A stretch of 64,000 nt of DNA, from positions 51,508,001 through 51,572,000 of the forward strand of contig OZ022256.1 of NCBI GenBank assembly GCA_963978905.1, written 5' to 3'. Below the pieces are notes generated by a model. It had not been told where the DNA came from. It ran no database searches and saw nothing but the letters and a program-made list of their open reading frames with translations. Position 1 is the first letter of the stretch. Each line of letters opens with the position of its first letter. The stretch is from Trichostrongylus colubriformis (lineage: Eukaryota; Nematoda; Chromadorea; Rhabditida; Trichostrongylidae). Positions 11,510 to 24,538 of the stretch are shown here, piece after piece. A program made the position numbers and the translations under genes.

Positions 11510-12950
11510 CTATCAGAGTATAGTAGAGATCTGAATTTCGTGACAGACAGACAGACAGACTAAGTCGATTATTTATAGTAGAGATAGAATTGTGCCGCCG
11601 CCCTTATCCGAATTTCTTCCCACGTCTGGGCCATTTTGGAACTGAATTAGATCGTTTTCAGCTGATTTTCTGATTTTCAGCACGCGCCCCGCCCACTGTG
11701 GGCAGGGCGTGGCATTGTCTATGTGCGCCCCTTATTTCTTCGCGCATGCTCTACCTCTCCCATACTTGGTTCGACCTCTATAAGTTGCCCTTCAGATAGT
11801 TCTGAATTTCGTGACAGACAGACAGCCAGACAGACAGACAGACTAAGTCTATTAAAATAGTAGAGATCTGAATTTCGTGACAGACAGACAGACAGACTAA
11901 GTCGATTATATATAGTAGAGATAGAATTGTGCCGCCGCCCATATCCGAATTTCTTCCCACGTCTGGGCCATTTTGGAACTGAATTAGATCGTTTTCAGCT
12001 GATTTTCTGATTTTCAGCACACGCCCCGCCCACTGTGGGCGGGGCGTAGCATTGTCTGTGTGCGCCCCTTATTTCTTCGCGCATGCTCTACCTCTCCCAT
12101 ACTTGGTTCGACCTCTATAAGTTGCCCTTCAGATAGTTCTGAATTTCGTGACAGACAGACAGCCAGACAGACAGACAGACTAAGTCGATTATATATAGTA
12201 GAGATCTGAATTTCGTGACAGACAGACAGACAGACTAAGTCGATTATATATAGTAGAGATAGAATTGTGCCGCCGCCCTTATCCGAATTTCTTCCCACGT
12301 CTGGGCCATTTTGGAACTGAATTAGATTGTTTTCAGCTGATTTTCTGATTTTCAGCACGCGCCCCGCCCACTGTGGGCAGGGCGTGGCATTGTCTATGTG
12401 CGCCCCCTTATTTCTTCGCGCATGCTCTACCTCTCCCATACTTAGTTCGACCTCTATAAGTTGCCCTTCAGATAGTTCTGAATTTCGTGACAGACAGACA
12501 GCCAGACAGACAGACAGACAAAGTCGATTATATATAGTAGAGATCTGAATTTCGTGACAGACAGCCAGACAGACAGACAGACTAAGTCGATTAAAATAGT
12601 AGAGATCTGAATTTCGTGACAGACAGACAGACAGACTAAGTCGATTATATATAGTAGAGATAGAATTGTGCCGCCGCCCATATCCGAATTTTTTCCCACG
12701 TCTGGGCCATTTTGGAACTGAATTAGATCGTTTTCAGCTGATTTTCTGATTTTCAGCACACGCCCCGCCCACTGTGGGCGGGGCGTAGCATTGTCTATGT
12801 GCGCCCCTTATTTCTTCGCGCATGCTCTACCTCTCCCATACTTGGTTCGACCTCTATAAGTTGCCCTTCAGATAGTTCTGAATTTCGTGACAGACAGACA
12901 GACAGACTAAGCCGATTATATATAGTAGAGATAGAGATAATGTGCCTCTT
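11510..12950. repeat. Tandem array with (CAGA)n tails
   Basis: About four units of roughly 360 bp (some shortened) carry, in order, a CCGAATTTCTTCCCACGTC segment, a CGCCCCGCCCACTGTGGGC palindrome, a CCCCTTATTTCTTCGCGC segment, ATACTTGGTTCGACCTC, and a GAATTTCGTGACAGACAGA tail ending in TATATATAGTAGAGAT. Tail-only units are interspersed. The peptide-like frames here, rich in Cys, Leu, Ser and Val, are read from the CAGA runs and are not genes. Confidence 0.85.
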
Positions 12951-13558
12951 TCTCGCAGATTTCTCTGCTGTTCTCTCGCTCGTCTGATGTCCATTAGGAT
13001 AAACTTCAGTAAATAACAATATCTAACACAGAAGCATGTGCAAGGCCCCTTGCAATGCATTACGCTAGTAACTCAGCCATGAGTCCCATTGTGCTTATTG
13101 CGATGCTTATGATTTGCGTTTATGCCGAAAATGTAGATGCAATCCAATGGATTCCTGATAGAACGATCCGTGCAAATTTGTGGCGACTGTGTAATAAAGT
13201 AGTCAGAATCTTAAGACAAATCACAGGATAGCTCCAGTGGTCAAGCCTAATCTAAGCGGATTAAAAGGAAAAGGTGGCAAAGTAGCGGAGTAGGATCCAG
13301 TAACACCTCACTGATACACAGAGGAGGTGGAGAAAACGGTCAAGAAGTAAGTATATACTTCCAGTTCCACCTGAGGAGGAAGTATGGCGGAGAGCAATTG
13401 CGGTGACCTGCTCTTAAAATGAAGGACAGGACACGGTAATCGCTTTGGAACCAGCACCATGCGTCGGCGTCCCAAGCTTCGAGTCGCATGCCGCACGCCG
13501 CATTGCGAAGTTCTGTCTTCACAACATACCCTCCACGTCTTACTTCAACGTAGCTCAC

Positions 13559-15904
13559 CTGAACAACTAATCCCATTATGGCTTCTGGATGCATTTTTCT
13601 CGATGATTCGCTAAATCTCGCTTGATTGCGAAGTATGACTGAGGTGTGCTTGACAATCACTATCACAGTGGCGAACGACATAAATGTCGGCAAATTTTGG
13701 ACCAGAATGTAAAGCCTATCGGACCATCAATAAGTGCGAAATTTTCGCCAAGGTCTCGGTAAGGATCAATCTGTAAGGGAGTACAATAATCGCTATAAAA
13801 GGTTCACTGTTCATCTCGCCTTTTTCACCTCGGCGGCGCTCTCAATATTCGCTTTGAAGGAAAGAATTGATATTGATAAAGGTACCAAAGTAGTAATCGC
13901 TATCACATAAATAAATACAATTATTATAATGAATGTCCGTTTCGAGAATCTAATCACAGAATCAAATAAACATAGTCGATATCTATAGAAATATGCAGCG
14001 TTGGGGGCATTCGTAGCACAACAGTATAACAATGAAAAAATACCCTGCAACCGTGCAACTAGACATAAATAACGCTCATGCTCAGCACAATCGACGAGTC
14101 ACTCAATGAAGCTTTCCGTCAAATGAGATTTGGTTCCAAGAAAGCAAATGGGTAGGTTACTGAACTCGAAAACGAGTGAGTTTAGGGCCAGAAACACTAG
14201 CTATTCCATCAAATATTTGTGATTGGCGCTGGTCTGATAACTTTATTGCCTGCCGCTCTCTGCCTGGTCCATCTTCTTAACGCCTCCTCTTCATCTTCTC
14301 GCACCATTTTTCCTACAGCTGAAGTATGTTCCATGATCTGTAGGAGTCCTTTACTTTTAGTTTTACCAACAGCAGATTCCTGTCTTTTCTACACCGGCCA
14401 CTCACGGCACCCCTGCCCTTGCATACTGGCGTATACGTACACCTAGCTAGTCGTGGTGGAGTTTTCAGTTGGAGGCACTGGCACTGACAGGAGAAATGCG
14501 GAAGAACAGTGAAAAATGTGGCAAATATGAAAAGCGACGTGCTCAGCAATACGATGGTGGAGAGAAAACGGATGGAAATGGCTAAAGACCCAAAAATAGG
14601 AACCTCTTATCACCGTTGATTCTCGACGCGGACGACCTTTCCGTCAAGAGACAAAGGTCCGGACAAGTTTTCCATCGTCATGTTGCCAAGTAAACACAAG
14701 CGAATATTTGGAAATACTACAGCATCTAATTTCTGAAGTGAGCTTCAAGATAAAACTGCGCATGCGCGCCGCAATACCTTCGATCCTGTCGCATATCCTT
14801 GGCAGCTCTCATAGTAGCCAACCAGGATTCACATCGCCTGGGGGCGTGGTCTGTCATCTGAAAGGGTTGCCTGTTAGTCGTTGAACCGTCACTACAGCTC
14901 GGGGGCGCACTTTTCGACAAGTATATTGCCATAAATAGGCATCTTAGACCCCTAATTTCCATGAGGCTTCTTTTAAGGATTTTCCAATAATACATTATCC
15001 CTAGTGCTGTCCTTGAGTAAATGCTATGTAAAGGATTGACTTACGTGAAGGTATTGTACTGGTAGCGCAAAAAAAATTCCACAGCAGCCCGTCCGCCCTG
15101 TGTCCGAAGTGGGCACTCATCGATACGGGACACATAGTACAGCAGCGAACATCACTTCAAGATAAGCTGCAATCTGAACCAGAATGCATCAGATTGCCGA
15201 AAATTTCTGGATCACAAACTGGTAAAATTTTGGGTCGGCGTTGAAATCGCGCCGACCCAAAATTTTTCATCCCGCCCGAGACCACTCGTGCTATTCACTG
15301 TATACGTGGAGCATGCATTAAGTCATACCTACGACCGAAAGGAGGAATGAGCGAGGCCTTTAAAAAATAACCTGGACGTTAGGGCATCTCCACACTCTGC
15401 GACACTGTGGAAAAGTGCGATCTGATAGACGATATGAGGCACAGACTGCACCCTGCCCCACCTGCCGGCGCCGATGCCGCAACGCATGAAGGCGGCCTAA
15501 TCGTCGGAGCTATGAATGGACGTCTATCCCTAAAATGTTGAAAGGGAGACAATTGAACAGGATTCCCCGTTGGACTCGAAATAAAGTCGAATATTCGCCA
15601 TAATATTTTGCTCCATTTCAGTAGGAACTGGAACCGATACCTCACTTATTCCAGGACCACTTTCTCTACTGCTGCCAAAAGTTTATGAAAACGAGAACTT
15701 TTTGGTCAACTGGATATAGAACTTCAGCAAGAAATACACGTACACCTTCATCTGTGAGGTAGATACATAGAACATTAAATATAGAGAGTAAATAAAGGCT
15801 ATCGTGGTTACCAAAGCGAGCATGTAATAGTAGATTTCCTCCTGAACAGGCTACCTTAGTGAGAATTGATACCTTTCAAGCAAAGCACTTACACTGAAAT
15901 ACAT
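13559..15904 (-). pseudogene. Broken 7TM chemoreceptor (Str superfamily) paralog
   Basis: Parts of the same gene family as the three larger copies. A candidate first exon (15893-15904) is followed by the TM1 exon (15841 down to about 15701), the TM3-TM4 exon (14044-13829, with AAYFYRYRL) and the TM5 exon (13770-13559, ending in KHTSVILRNQARFSESSRK). Three lesions are visible. The TM2 exon is absent from the whole gap. The TM1 exon lacks a GT donor at the conserved place and reads into a stop. The TM5 exon is 212 bp instead of 216, shifting frame between its halves. TM6, TM7 and the tail are not found downstream; the CAGA-tailed array lies there instead. An inverted-repeat element sits in the gap where TM2 should be. 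Sequence divergence from the other copies is much larger, so this is an older duplicate. Confidence 0.8.
14465..15015. mobile_element. Degraded copy of TTAAAGGCAGC... inverted-repeat element
   Basis: Matches the elements at 31836-32392, 35384-35929 and 43288-43832 through shared blocks such as GAAAACGGATGGAAATGGC, CGACCTTTCCGTCAAGAG and GTGAGCTTCAAG. Its terminal TTAA sites have decayed, so it is the oldest copy seen here. Confidence 0.7.
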
Positions 15905-17619
15905 TTCAATTGTTTACTAAGCCGTCGTCAGTCAACGTTTCGTGAATCGTTGGCTCTTCTGAAAATAGCAGTACAACAATTGGGCAACTAATGGAAATAC
16001 CTTCAGCTAGAATACGCGTTAAAGGCACCGGAAGGGGTAGGGAGAAAAGGGAGAACGGAAAGAAATGTTCATCTCAACCGAATATTCCAGTACAGAAGTG
16101 GTAATCGGTAGTGAAACTCGGGCTGAAAAGCGCAATGTTGTGATCTTTATTCGCATCTCCAGCGCCTCGCTGTGAACTGCTCACATCACCTTACCGAGTT
16201 GCTCGCTGCAGGAGATGTTGTTTGTTGCCTCTTAGAGTGTATTACATTCACTCATAATGGTCTGAAGCACAAGAGTGAAAAAGGTTTTTATGACAAAACA
16301 TCCCGTGAGTTCGCACTCGACGTCATGGCAAAGTGTTGTGTTTGCAATGGTGCAACTGAACGAACTGCAATACCGTACCCCAAAAATTCCTCTCCGGTGT
16401 ATTTGAACAACGAACGGTCATTTATTGCGAAGTGTAATCAAATCAAGGATATCAAAAGGAACCACGAACAGCGAAGCGTAGCTTCTCATTTTCCTTTAAG
16501 TTTGTGACGAGATTTGAGGTATCAAGTTACCAGTTTGTGACGAGATTTGAGGTATCAAGAGTAATGAAGGATTGTGGCAGAAACAGAATTGCTCGAGCGA
16601 GTTTTCTCAGCTTCTGCTCCAAGTAACATGTAGATAATGAACTGCTCCTTGAAATGCCTCTGCACAATGCAATTTATTCCACGTGAATTGATGACGCTCA
16701 AGAATTACTGTAACGTGAACGGATTAAAGGCATAATTGCTTTGTTATGCTTCCTTCTTGTAAAGGGGTCATTGTTTTTCTGACGACCGACGATTTGCTTC
16801 AAAGTGATTTCGTAAGGCTGGGATTGATCAAAACATCTGCTAATCATTACCTACTGCTGTCGAGCTACTGCTTTTATGAAAGCGCAAGATAAAAACGATG
16901 TTGATTCAGGTACCGTAGAAAGTAGTTCGTAGTTTCAACACACTTTCATTTTACAAGATACTGGACGAAGGCCAGGTCGAACGGCGTGCAAATTTATTGG
17001 ACAGAATACAGATTTATGCATAGTAAGTAACAATAAACAGCAAGTTAACTGCGCAAAATTGTATTGTATCGTGTGGAGAATTTCTGCTGCTTAATTCCCA
17101 GTGAATCGGTTCAACCTCACAGTCATAGAAAGCAAAGTTCGAGCTCTTCTCCATCGGATGCACACTGTGGTGACTAGATGATAGTGCTGAGGTTCATGAT
17201 GTGAAGGCGTCAGGGTCTTGTGCAAGTCAAGAAGACGAAAACTGGGACTGTGTACGTCAGCATTTTGCACTGCGACGCAACCGCTTTAGGAGCCAACAAC
17301 GTTAGCACTCCTAGCTCGCACGCATGGCGCCGCATGAGGAGTGCCGCTTTGCGAAATCCTGATGTGAAGGCGCCGCATTGCAGTCAACAATAAAATTGTA
17401 TTTGATCTAGCCCAAAGCATAGATGAGTAAATGAAATATTTCAAGTAGCCGTTGAAAAGAATTCGGGAAATTACCTAGGAACATAGTATATGAATATGGA
17501 AGCCAACTTGCAACTCTAATCTACAAATCCAAGTTCAGCACTAATTCAAGAAACAATCGTCAGTGTACAAACAAACGTGCTAAAGGCTTCACATGTAAAC
17601 AGTTTTGAGTAACATCAAT
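15880..17619. repeat. Left copy of a segmental duplication (spacer part)
   Basis: Collinear with about 27912-30109. Shared landmarks include the CACTTACACTGAAATACATT start, TCTTTATTCGCATCTCCAGC, the CGCATGGCGCCGCATGAGGA block and GGAAGCCAACTTGCAACTC. No gene recognised inside; it is the downstream flank of the 17620-23729 receptor. A small element starting TTAAAGGCACCGGAAGGGG begins near 16020. Confidence 0.8.
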
Positions 17620-17825
17620 TCAGATTGTTGTTGATGTCATAGTCGGTTGAGCCTCTGGTATTGGTTCCACTCGTGGCCATATTTTACGCAAACCTGTGAT
17701 CTTCATGAAGTGTTCCCTGCAAAGGGTTTCGGTGAATTTTCAAGCCTATATATGGCATGGGCAACATACGTACGTACATACTTGTTCATGTAGTGATAAT
17801 CTATCTGCCATATCCTTTGGATGTT

Positions 17826-17960
17826 AGGGCCGTGTTCATAGTTTGAGGTGCCGGAGCAGGGCGTGACTGTGTCATCTGTGTCTCCCTCTGTGCCCTTCTT
17901 CGTGCCACTCTCCGCCTGGATCGCAGTCACGCCCTGCCGGCGCAAAGTATAAACGTGCCT
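17826..17960. mobile_element. MITE with GGCCGCGTTCATACTTTGC ends, copy 1
   Basis: Short element in the last intron of the receptor pseudogene. One end reads GGGCCGTGTTCATAGTTTG; the other reads CAAAGTATAAACGTGCC, its near inverse. No coding capacity. Confidence 0.6.
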
Positions 17961-20900
17961 GAAGGCACCGGAGGGGTACGCAGAAAAAGAAAACGGGAAG
18001 AAATTTCCGTAAGAAAATGAATATTCGACGTCAGGAGGGGTAACCGGGGTAACCGATAGCGAAACTCGGATTGAAACGCTCGACGTCAGGGTCTTTATCC
18101 TTGATCTGCTGCGCATCATTGCAGTCCGCCCACATCATTTTCAGGGTTGCTTGCTGTAGGATACGAGTTTATACACTGAGGTGATTGTTTTGTTGTTATG
18201 ATTCGTCTTTTTTCCAGCCCTGGTGATGTGAAACAGCAAAGAACAACAAACAAGCGAAGCAATGAAATGAAGAATAAGCAAATGAGTCAAAGTGAGGAAG
18301 GTTACTTCATGGTCGCTCTTATGAGAAAGTATGTAGAGCAACCTGTAACATGTCGTCATTGCGATCATCGCTAATGTGCCACTGAATGATTTCATCGAAG
18401 ACATTACACCTCCAATCCACACATAGGCTGAAATTACTCTGTTAAGTGTTTGCTCTTGAATATGTGACAAACAGTCTTGGCGATTTTGCTGAAGATCTTT
18501 GGGTAACGCTCGCTAATGGGTTGTGCCTCTAGAAATGGGAGTCAGGGTCAGTCTCAGATATAAAAGTGAAGCACAACTTAGTAACTATCCAATATCAAAG
18601 AAAGAAGGGCTGGTTGATCGTGGAATTTGAAAAGAGATGTGTTAATTAGTGCAAACATAGATAAAACGGCTAGAAGCGCAAGAAATCAGAATCCTTTTTC
18701 ACGCCCCTCGTTTCGCCTCTCTGAGCATCTATAGCCACTGAAGGGCAGATGCAGATGGCGTAGCGTGCCAGCCACGGACCTTTCCCCACCATCGCGGCAT
18801 TTCGGCCGGTAAAGTGCTGCAGCTCGAACGAAGCGTGATGAAATCGCGATTAAGACCATGCGTATGTCGTTGTCAAGTGAACATAACATAAACATAACAG
18901 AAGAACTTCAATTTCCGTTCCGTGGACGACTCCTGCGGGGCGCCCTTTTTCAATGGGGGTTTTGCCACATTCATACTTGAACTTGATGAAACTGAACCCT
19001 TACTCAAAATAAACTGATTTTGGGAACAGAAGGATGCACAGGAGCCAAACAGGAGTTTGAATCGCCGCCTGTGATATGCGAAAACTTCTACCTACTGTGA
19101 ACCTATTTCACTCATATAAAAAATTTACAATATGCAAGTTGATACCATCAGTGGACGTTACTAAAGATTCTCCAATGTAAAATGATAGGCACAGCATGAG
19201 TACGGGGATGCATGCTGTCGTTGTGATAGCAACTGTCTGAAAATATTTTTTGCATCAGTATAATCTGGCGAAATAGCTGTCAGCATCTTCAGTATTTTCT
19301 TAAAGCAATTTTTTGAATTGAATTTCTCTTTATGTTTTCCCAATTTTCACGAGACGCACGATTATCTAGACGACAGCATAAGTAGTGAGCTGTCCACAGA
19401 AATTTGGCGTCGCGCAACTAAGTAAAAAGGGGCGTTGCTGCCCACCTTCGGCGTTGATCGCTGTCTTAACTTTGTGTAGACCACTTGTGCGCGAGTGCGT
19501 AGCATTAACAGCAGAGGCCAGCAATAGTTCCAGAGGTTAGGTGATAAGCTGGACGTGACGTCAGCTGACTCGGTTACGTGACAAAGTATGATTGAATTTG
19601 AATGATCAACACAAAATGCACAGTAAAATACTCAACAGTACTATGCAGTCCGCGATAGTTACTAACACCGTAGAGGTTATGTAGAGGTTGAAGGAGGGAG
19701 AGGCCGTTTTTGGTCCCCGTCGAAGGGGGGGGGGAGGTGTCGTACTGAAAAAGTAGTGTCGAGAAAAATGTCGCATTAGTTGACTCACACTTCTGCTTTC
19801 GTTTTTGGGCACTTATGAGCAGGGTCAAGCATCCGCCGAGGAATCCCCGACAGAGGGGTGTCGTATTTGGCCCGGGAGGGGAGGGGGGTCATAATCGTTG
19901 AGGTAGGCAGTGAAGTTTACATGGAACCCTTATTAGGCAAATACAACATTGATACATAGTAAAAAAAAAACTCATTTTTTTACAGACAATTCCTTCAAGC
20001 AAGTAACCCACCAGTGAGTCGTCATACCCAACCTTTGACCCCTCCTAATTCGCTACGAAGTGACATTTTGCAATTTTTGTCTCTACAGATCTAATCAACA
20101 TTTGATACCCTATAGATCCACCTACGTCTCATTCCAAAGTTCCTCAGTAAGATTCTACTCCTCCCACAGCGGATCAAAACATTGCACGGTCGCGTGCGGT
20201 GTGCGACGAGCGAGCTAGAGGCGCGTCTATAGTTTGGGCCTAAAGCGATCGCACGAATGCAAGCGACGCGTGCAGTTGCCGTGTAATCGCCTTTGGATCC
20301 AACCCATAACAGTGACCCAAATTCGCTCGCATCACGTCCACGCGACACGTCGCGTTGCGAAATTTCGACGTATGGGTGCACATCAGTATTTTCTCTTCGG
20401 AAATGTTTCAGTTTGTCATGAAATGCAAGCATGAAATGTCGCTGGAAGAAATGATCATTTCAGAGAAGAGAGTATTTTCAAGTATGGTATGATGCAATGT
20501 GATACAAGGATAAAAGAGTGAGCTAGGTTGCATGATGTATATTATAATGAGCATGATAATGTTTTGATCAAAATTTTGTGACTGTCGCGATTTTCCCATT
20601 TTATTTACCTGAACAACTAAGCCAGAAATTGCGCTTTGATGCAATTTTCTAGACGCTTCACTGAATCTAGCTTGGTTTCGAAGAATGACTGAAGTGTGTC
20701 TCACGATCACAACATATATCACAAATGATGAAGCGGCAAGGGCAGTAGCATAGTAAATTCAGAGAGTGACCGTTGGCCCACCAAGAAGTATAAAGCTGTC
20801 TCCAAGGTAAACATCAGGATCGATCTGAAGCAAACTGCATCGAATGATGGTGTGAGTTCGCAGAGTCTATTTATTTATTCATTCATTTGATATTCAATTT

Positions 20901-21302
20901 AGTTCGAGTTTATTAGTTTATTTGTGCTGAAACATATTAGTTTTATTAGTAGAGCTTATTCATTTGATAGAATTTTGTTACCGTTCTTATAAGAGCGACG
21001 CTCTCATTGTGTTCCTGCCATGCCATGGTGGCCAAAGGTAATGAAATACCAACCGATACAATATACATAATAAGTATGATAATTTTTAGAGCGCGATTTG
21101 AAATTTGTATAGCTGAAGCATAAAGAATAAGTCGATATCTATAGAAATAGGCAGCACATAGGGAACAAGTTGTACAACAGTACAGTCCTGTATAAATACC
21201 CTGCAATTTTGACATTTCTCTAGCGGGCTGCAACATTGAGATCGCCCTCATAAATCAACCTTTCGACGGCGAAAATTTAGACATCTCTTGGATGTGGAAG
21301 TA

Positions 21303-21475
21303 AGGCCGTGTACATACTTTGTGCTGACAGGGTGAAGCTGCGTTCACAGGCAGCGAGGCAGAGTGGTACGAGAGAGGTGCATTGACTAAGTAAGCAACGA
21401 GACAGGGTGGCACTAGGTGAGACTCAGAGACATGCAGCCACGCCCTGCCGCCTACACCGCCAAGTATGAATCGGC
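21303..21475. mobile_element. MITE with GGCCGCGTTCATACTTTGC ends, copy 2
   Basis: Starts AAGGCCGTGTACATACTTTG and ends AAGTATGAATCGGCCAAGG. It sits in the same intron position as copy 5 at 35063-35237, so this insertion predates the gene duplication. Confidence 0.65.
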
Positions 21476-23770
21476 CAAGGTGTGCTCAATAGTGCGGCAG
21501 TGTGGGATCGACTAGCAGAAATAGCGAGGATCGGAAAAATAGTAAGCCTATATTCCACGGCAATCGCCGCCGTTGACGAGCTGTACCTCCCGTAGCATCA
21601 CTGAAGTGTCATCTGGAGCTGGCGCGTGTATGTCATTATAACAGGAAGTTCGCCTAGCAGCGTCCGGCTTGAGAAAGGATGGGAAAAAGGAGTGCCGTAT
21701 TGCTTGACTTCCAAAGCGATGATAGTGTTCTGAGCTTTAGTTCGGGTGTGCTCGCTTCGGACCCACTACTGCGACGCTCCTAGCTAGCTGGCTCCGGGTG
21801 TATAGCATTATGTTGAATTTTCGCGTGGCCACACGCGGCGGATTTCTTCGTGTGTGGCTGCGTACATTGCGCACATTCCCTTTGAATTTTGCGCCTGAAT
21901 TGACCATTTATTGATTAGGATGGTTATCATGTAACGTTAGTATTTCTTTTACTTCTCATGTAATTATTTTATCCTTTAGGGTACAAACGTTATTGTTTTC
22001 AGATAATGATGAGGTAAACAGCTATTTCTTCAAAGCACCTTTATGGTACCAGCCCCTTGTTTCCTTAGCGGAATTCCAACCGACGGCGGCAACCAGAGTG
22101 CTGATGGTGCAGCGAGTGCGACGCCACAGCGACATAAGGCTACCGCCCCGTTGTCCCCTCACGTGACCACGCGGCTTTTCTGTACTAATGGCACACAAAC
22201 GAAGCAGCGCGAGGCCGTAAGTAGACATGGACCAGCGTAGGGCAATTTTCATAAAGCTTTGTTATATGTGGATATTGTTGTTCAGAAGATAATTTCAAAA
22301 CTTTGCAAGAACTGGTGTATAATTGAAGCAAGTTCAGAAATAGATGGTCGTGGAATGCACATGTATAGCAAATATCCCCAAGGGCAACATTGGCCCTTAA
22401 CCAATTTATTTTCATTTTCTTACCGGTGGCGTCGGAAGCGTCGACAGGAGGGTCGTACTTTTTGAAAATTTTCCTCGACCCAGTTTTACTAAGCAAACCG
22501 ACCTTTCACAACCTATTGATCAAGAGACACAAGTCTTGACCCACATTTCAACACTGAAATTTACCCACTATTCGGCGTTCCACAAGCCGTCAAGTTATGG
22601 TCACGAGCAATATCATGGCCAAAGATTTTCGCTACTAGTGAATCTTGTGACTGTGAGTGACTGTGACAAGGCTTGATCTTGTAAAAGAATGTGACTTACA
22701 AAGGCGTACTTTGTTGGCACTCTGAACAGCATCCATAGAAAACCATCCGCATTTACTCCAAAGTATGGATTCATCCATATCATAGACATTAGAAAGCTGT
22801 AGAACATCGTCTCCACATAAGCTGACACCTGAACAACTGAAGAACTTTTGATCGATTGAGAAAACTCGGGAGTTCTGATCATGGACATCCTCCGTCACGA
22901 AAAAAAATTTAAAATGGCGCTTTGCCAACAGCCTTATGGGTTTTATGTGCAGTTTTATGGGCAGAATGAGCCACTTGGAAAGGGTTCAGATGGCAAAGAA
23001 CGAACAGTGAGAATACGATTTTGTCTGCGAGTTCTGGATAAAATGCTAAATGTCTATGGGTTTCTCGGGACAGATGGATATCGCAAGTCATAAAGATGTG
23101 TAACAGGAGGTCACATACTTTCCGGAGCGAGTCACAACAAGTTATGTGCAATTCAAGGACCCTTGTCACGCCCCCTAGCAAACGCCCAATTCGCAAAGGG
23201 ACATGCCAGTCGTGCCGCGTACGACGATGTGATCCACATAGCGAATTGAATGCTTCTATTCTAAGAAGAAGCATGTAACGCCAGACGCAGTCTCCTCTAA
23301 CTCTACAATGTGATTTTGATATTAGAGAAATCGGTTTCTTGAAATAATTCTATGAGTGCGATACCTAGTTGGAAAGTCCTGACACACACCCCAGGCTTCG
23401 ATTAACACTAAAGTGGGCACAAATGGTCTAATTGTTGTATGCATAGGAACGATATCCGGATACCATGTGTGAAGATTAGAGCCGAGCTCGCCATTTCCTC
23501 TGGACACAACAAAATGGTAAATAACCTCTATATTAAGCAAGAAATATTTATATTCTTCCATTTGAGGGGTCGAAATATAAAGTATCAAATACAGTGAATA
23601 AATGAAAAATATCGTGGTTATGAAACACACAGCATAGAAAGAATACGTCACTCCGTTAACTAGTTCCTGAATCAAAGTTGGACATTGATTTTATTCAAGT
23701 TTCTTCAGATATGAACTTACCAGTGACATCTCTCTCGAAAGGTGTCGTATCGACAATTATTGCTCAAAAA

Positions 23771-23778
23771 GAACCCTG
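23771..23778 (-). promoter_or_regulatory. Conserved splice acceptor upstream of receptor start
   Basis: On the minus strand TTTCAG/G lies 46 nt before the ATG at 23729, and the segment between has an in-frame TAA. The intact paralogs have the same arrangement (acceptors at 37367-37369 and 52005-52007, 47 and 53 nt before their ATGs). This fits a spliced-leader trans-splice site or a 5' UTR intron. Confidence 0.45.
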
Positions 23779-24310
23779 AAATATAGAGGGGTGACATTAG
23801 TCGAATTCATAATTTTGAATCATTAACTCAAAGTCATAGGCGGGTTTCCATGACCAAAGAAAGTTTTGCACACTCTTAATTCGGTGCTAAGGTAGTTGGG
23901 GGGGGGGGGGCCACTGCAGTAGTGTCTCTGCGTCTCTAACGCATGGCTAGAGCGCAGAGAAGCCGCAGTCGGGTTCAAATTCCGCTTATTCTATAAAGCA
24001 AATTCGTGCTTGTTTTTTCATCCTGTATTAGCCTAAGAGATTCCCTCCCTCTAGGCTTAGGCGAATACGCGTTAGCGGCTGTTTAGTCTAGTTGCAGCTA
24101 ATTTTTCGTAATATACTCATGGAGGAATAATTCAATCGTTTTTTCAGTTAGTTAGCTGTATCTAGGCATAGAACAACCTTGAGAGTATCTTAGTATCGTG
24201 CTGTCGCGAAGCCTCATGAATATCTGAATGTGTGAGAATATGAGACTCCAAAATATTTATTTCAAAAAACTCAAAAGACTGTAAAAGTCCCAAACGTTTT
24301 CCAAAACAAG

Positions 24311-24347
24311 TTGCAATATTTCGGTGCGTAGCACCTTCCTCAGTCCT
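24311..24347 (-). ncRNA. Hammerhead-ribozyme-like motif, left arm
   Basis: On the minus strand: CTGAGGA, one extra A, stem II GGTGC/GCACC with loop TAC, then GAAA followed by TATT. This matches the CUGANGA...GAAA hammerhead core. The four bases AUAU after GAA are self-complementary, the feature of small Penelope-associated variants that work as dimers. Stem I is poorly paired in this arm. Confidence 0.45.
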
Positions 24348-24501
24348 AAAAAGTGGCAGTAGTATTATTGTGTAATATACAAGGTATATTACAAACTTAG
24401 TTTGTAAGTTGTACAAAGTTGTACAAGTTTGTACAAAGTTTTCCAAACTTTGTTTGTAATATACCTTGTATATTACACAATAATACTACTGCCACTTTTT
24501 A

Positions 24502-24538
24502 GGCCTGAGGAAGGTGCTACGCACCGAAATATTGCAAC
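24502..24538 (+). ncRNA. Hammerhead-ribozyme-like motif, right arm
   Basis: Core CTGAGGA at 24505-24511, stem II 24513-24517 with 24521-24525, GAAA at 24526-24529, AUAU at 24528-24531 self-complementary. Stem I pairs for two base pairs only (G-C, C-G). It is preceded by TTTTTAGG, exactly as in the Penelope-like fragment at 49741, which supports a common origin. Confidence 0.5.

Larger units (their letters stand above)
17620..23729 (-). pseudogene. 7TM chemoreceptor (Srh/Sri-like), one in-frame TGA
   Basis: Eight exons on the minus strand: 23729-23721, 23666-23526 (TM1), 22828-22700 (TM2), 21200-20982 (TM3-TM4), 20824-20609 (TM5), 19236-19146 (TM6), 18427-18343 (TM7) and 17716-17620 (tail). 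Every splice is GT-AG, phases agree, and the sum is 329 codons. Family signs are STPQMEEYKYFLLN after TM1, AAYFYRYRL near TM3, SEASRKLHQSAISGLVVQ before TM6, and a charged C-tail. Proteins of this superfamily are G-protein-coupled receptors in the membrane of sensory neurons that detect environmental chemicals. Codon 188, in TM5, is TGA (20759-20761) where both intact paralogs have a codon (Trp or Phe) and the closest has TGG. A single base change therefore ends the protein mid-way. Otherwise it is nearly identical to the 30110-37319 gene. A read-through or sequencing error cannot be excluded. Confidence 0.85.

Noticed and set aside
11778..12987. Several 60-140-codon frames on both strands rich in Cys, Leu, Ser and Val
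   Set aside because: They translate CAGA tetranucleotide runs and repeat with the array unit; no conserved start or splice context.
23930..24010. tRNA gene suggested by a GGTTCAAATTCC B-box-like sequence
   Set aside because: No acceptor stem or cloverleaf can be formed, and the sequence is part of a MITE whose other copy has a decayed box.
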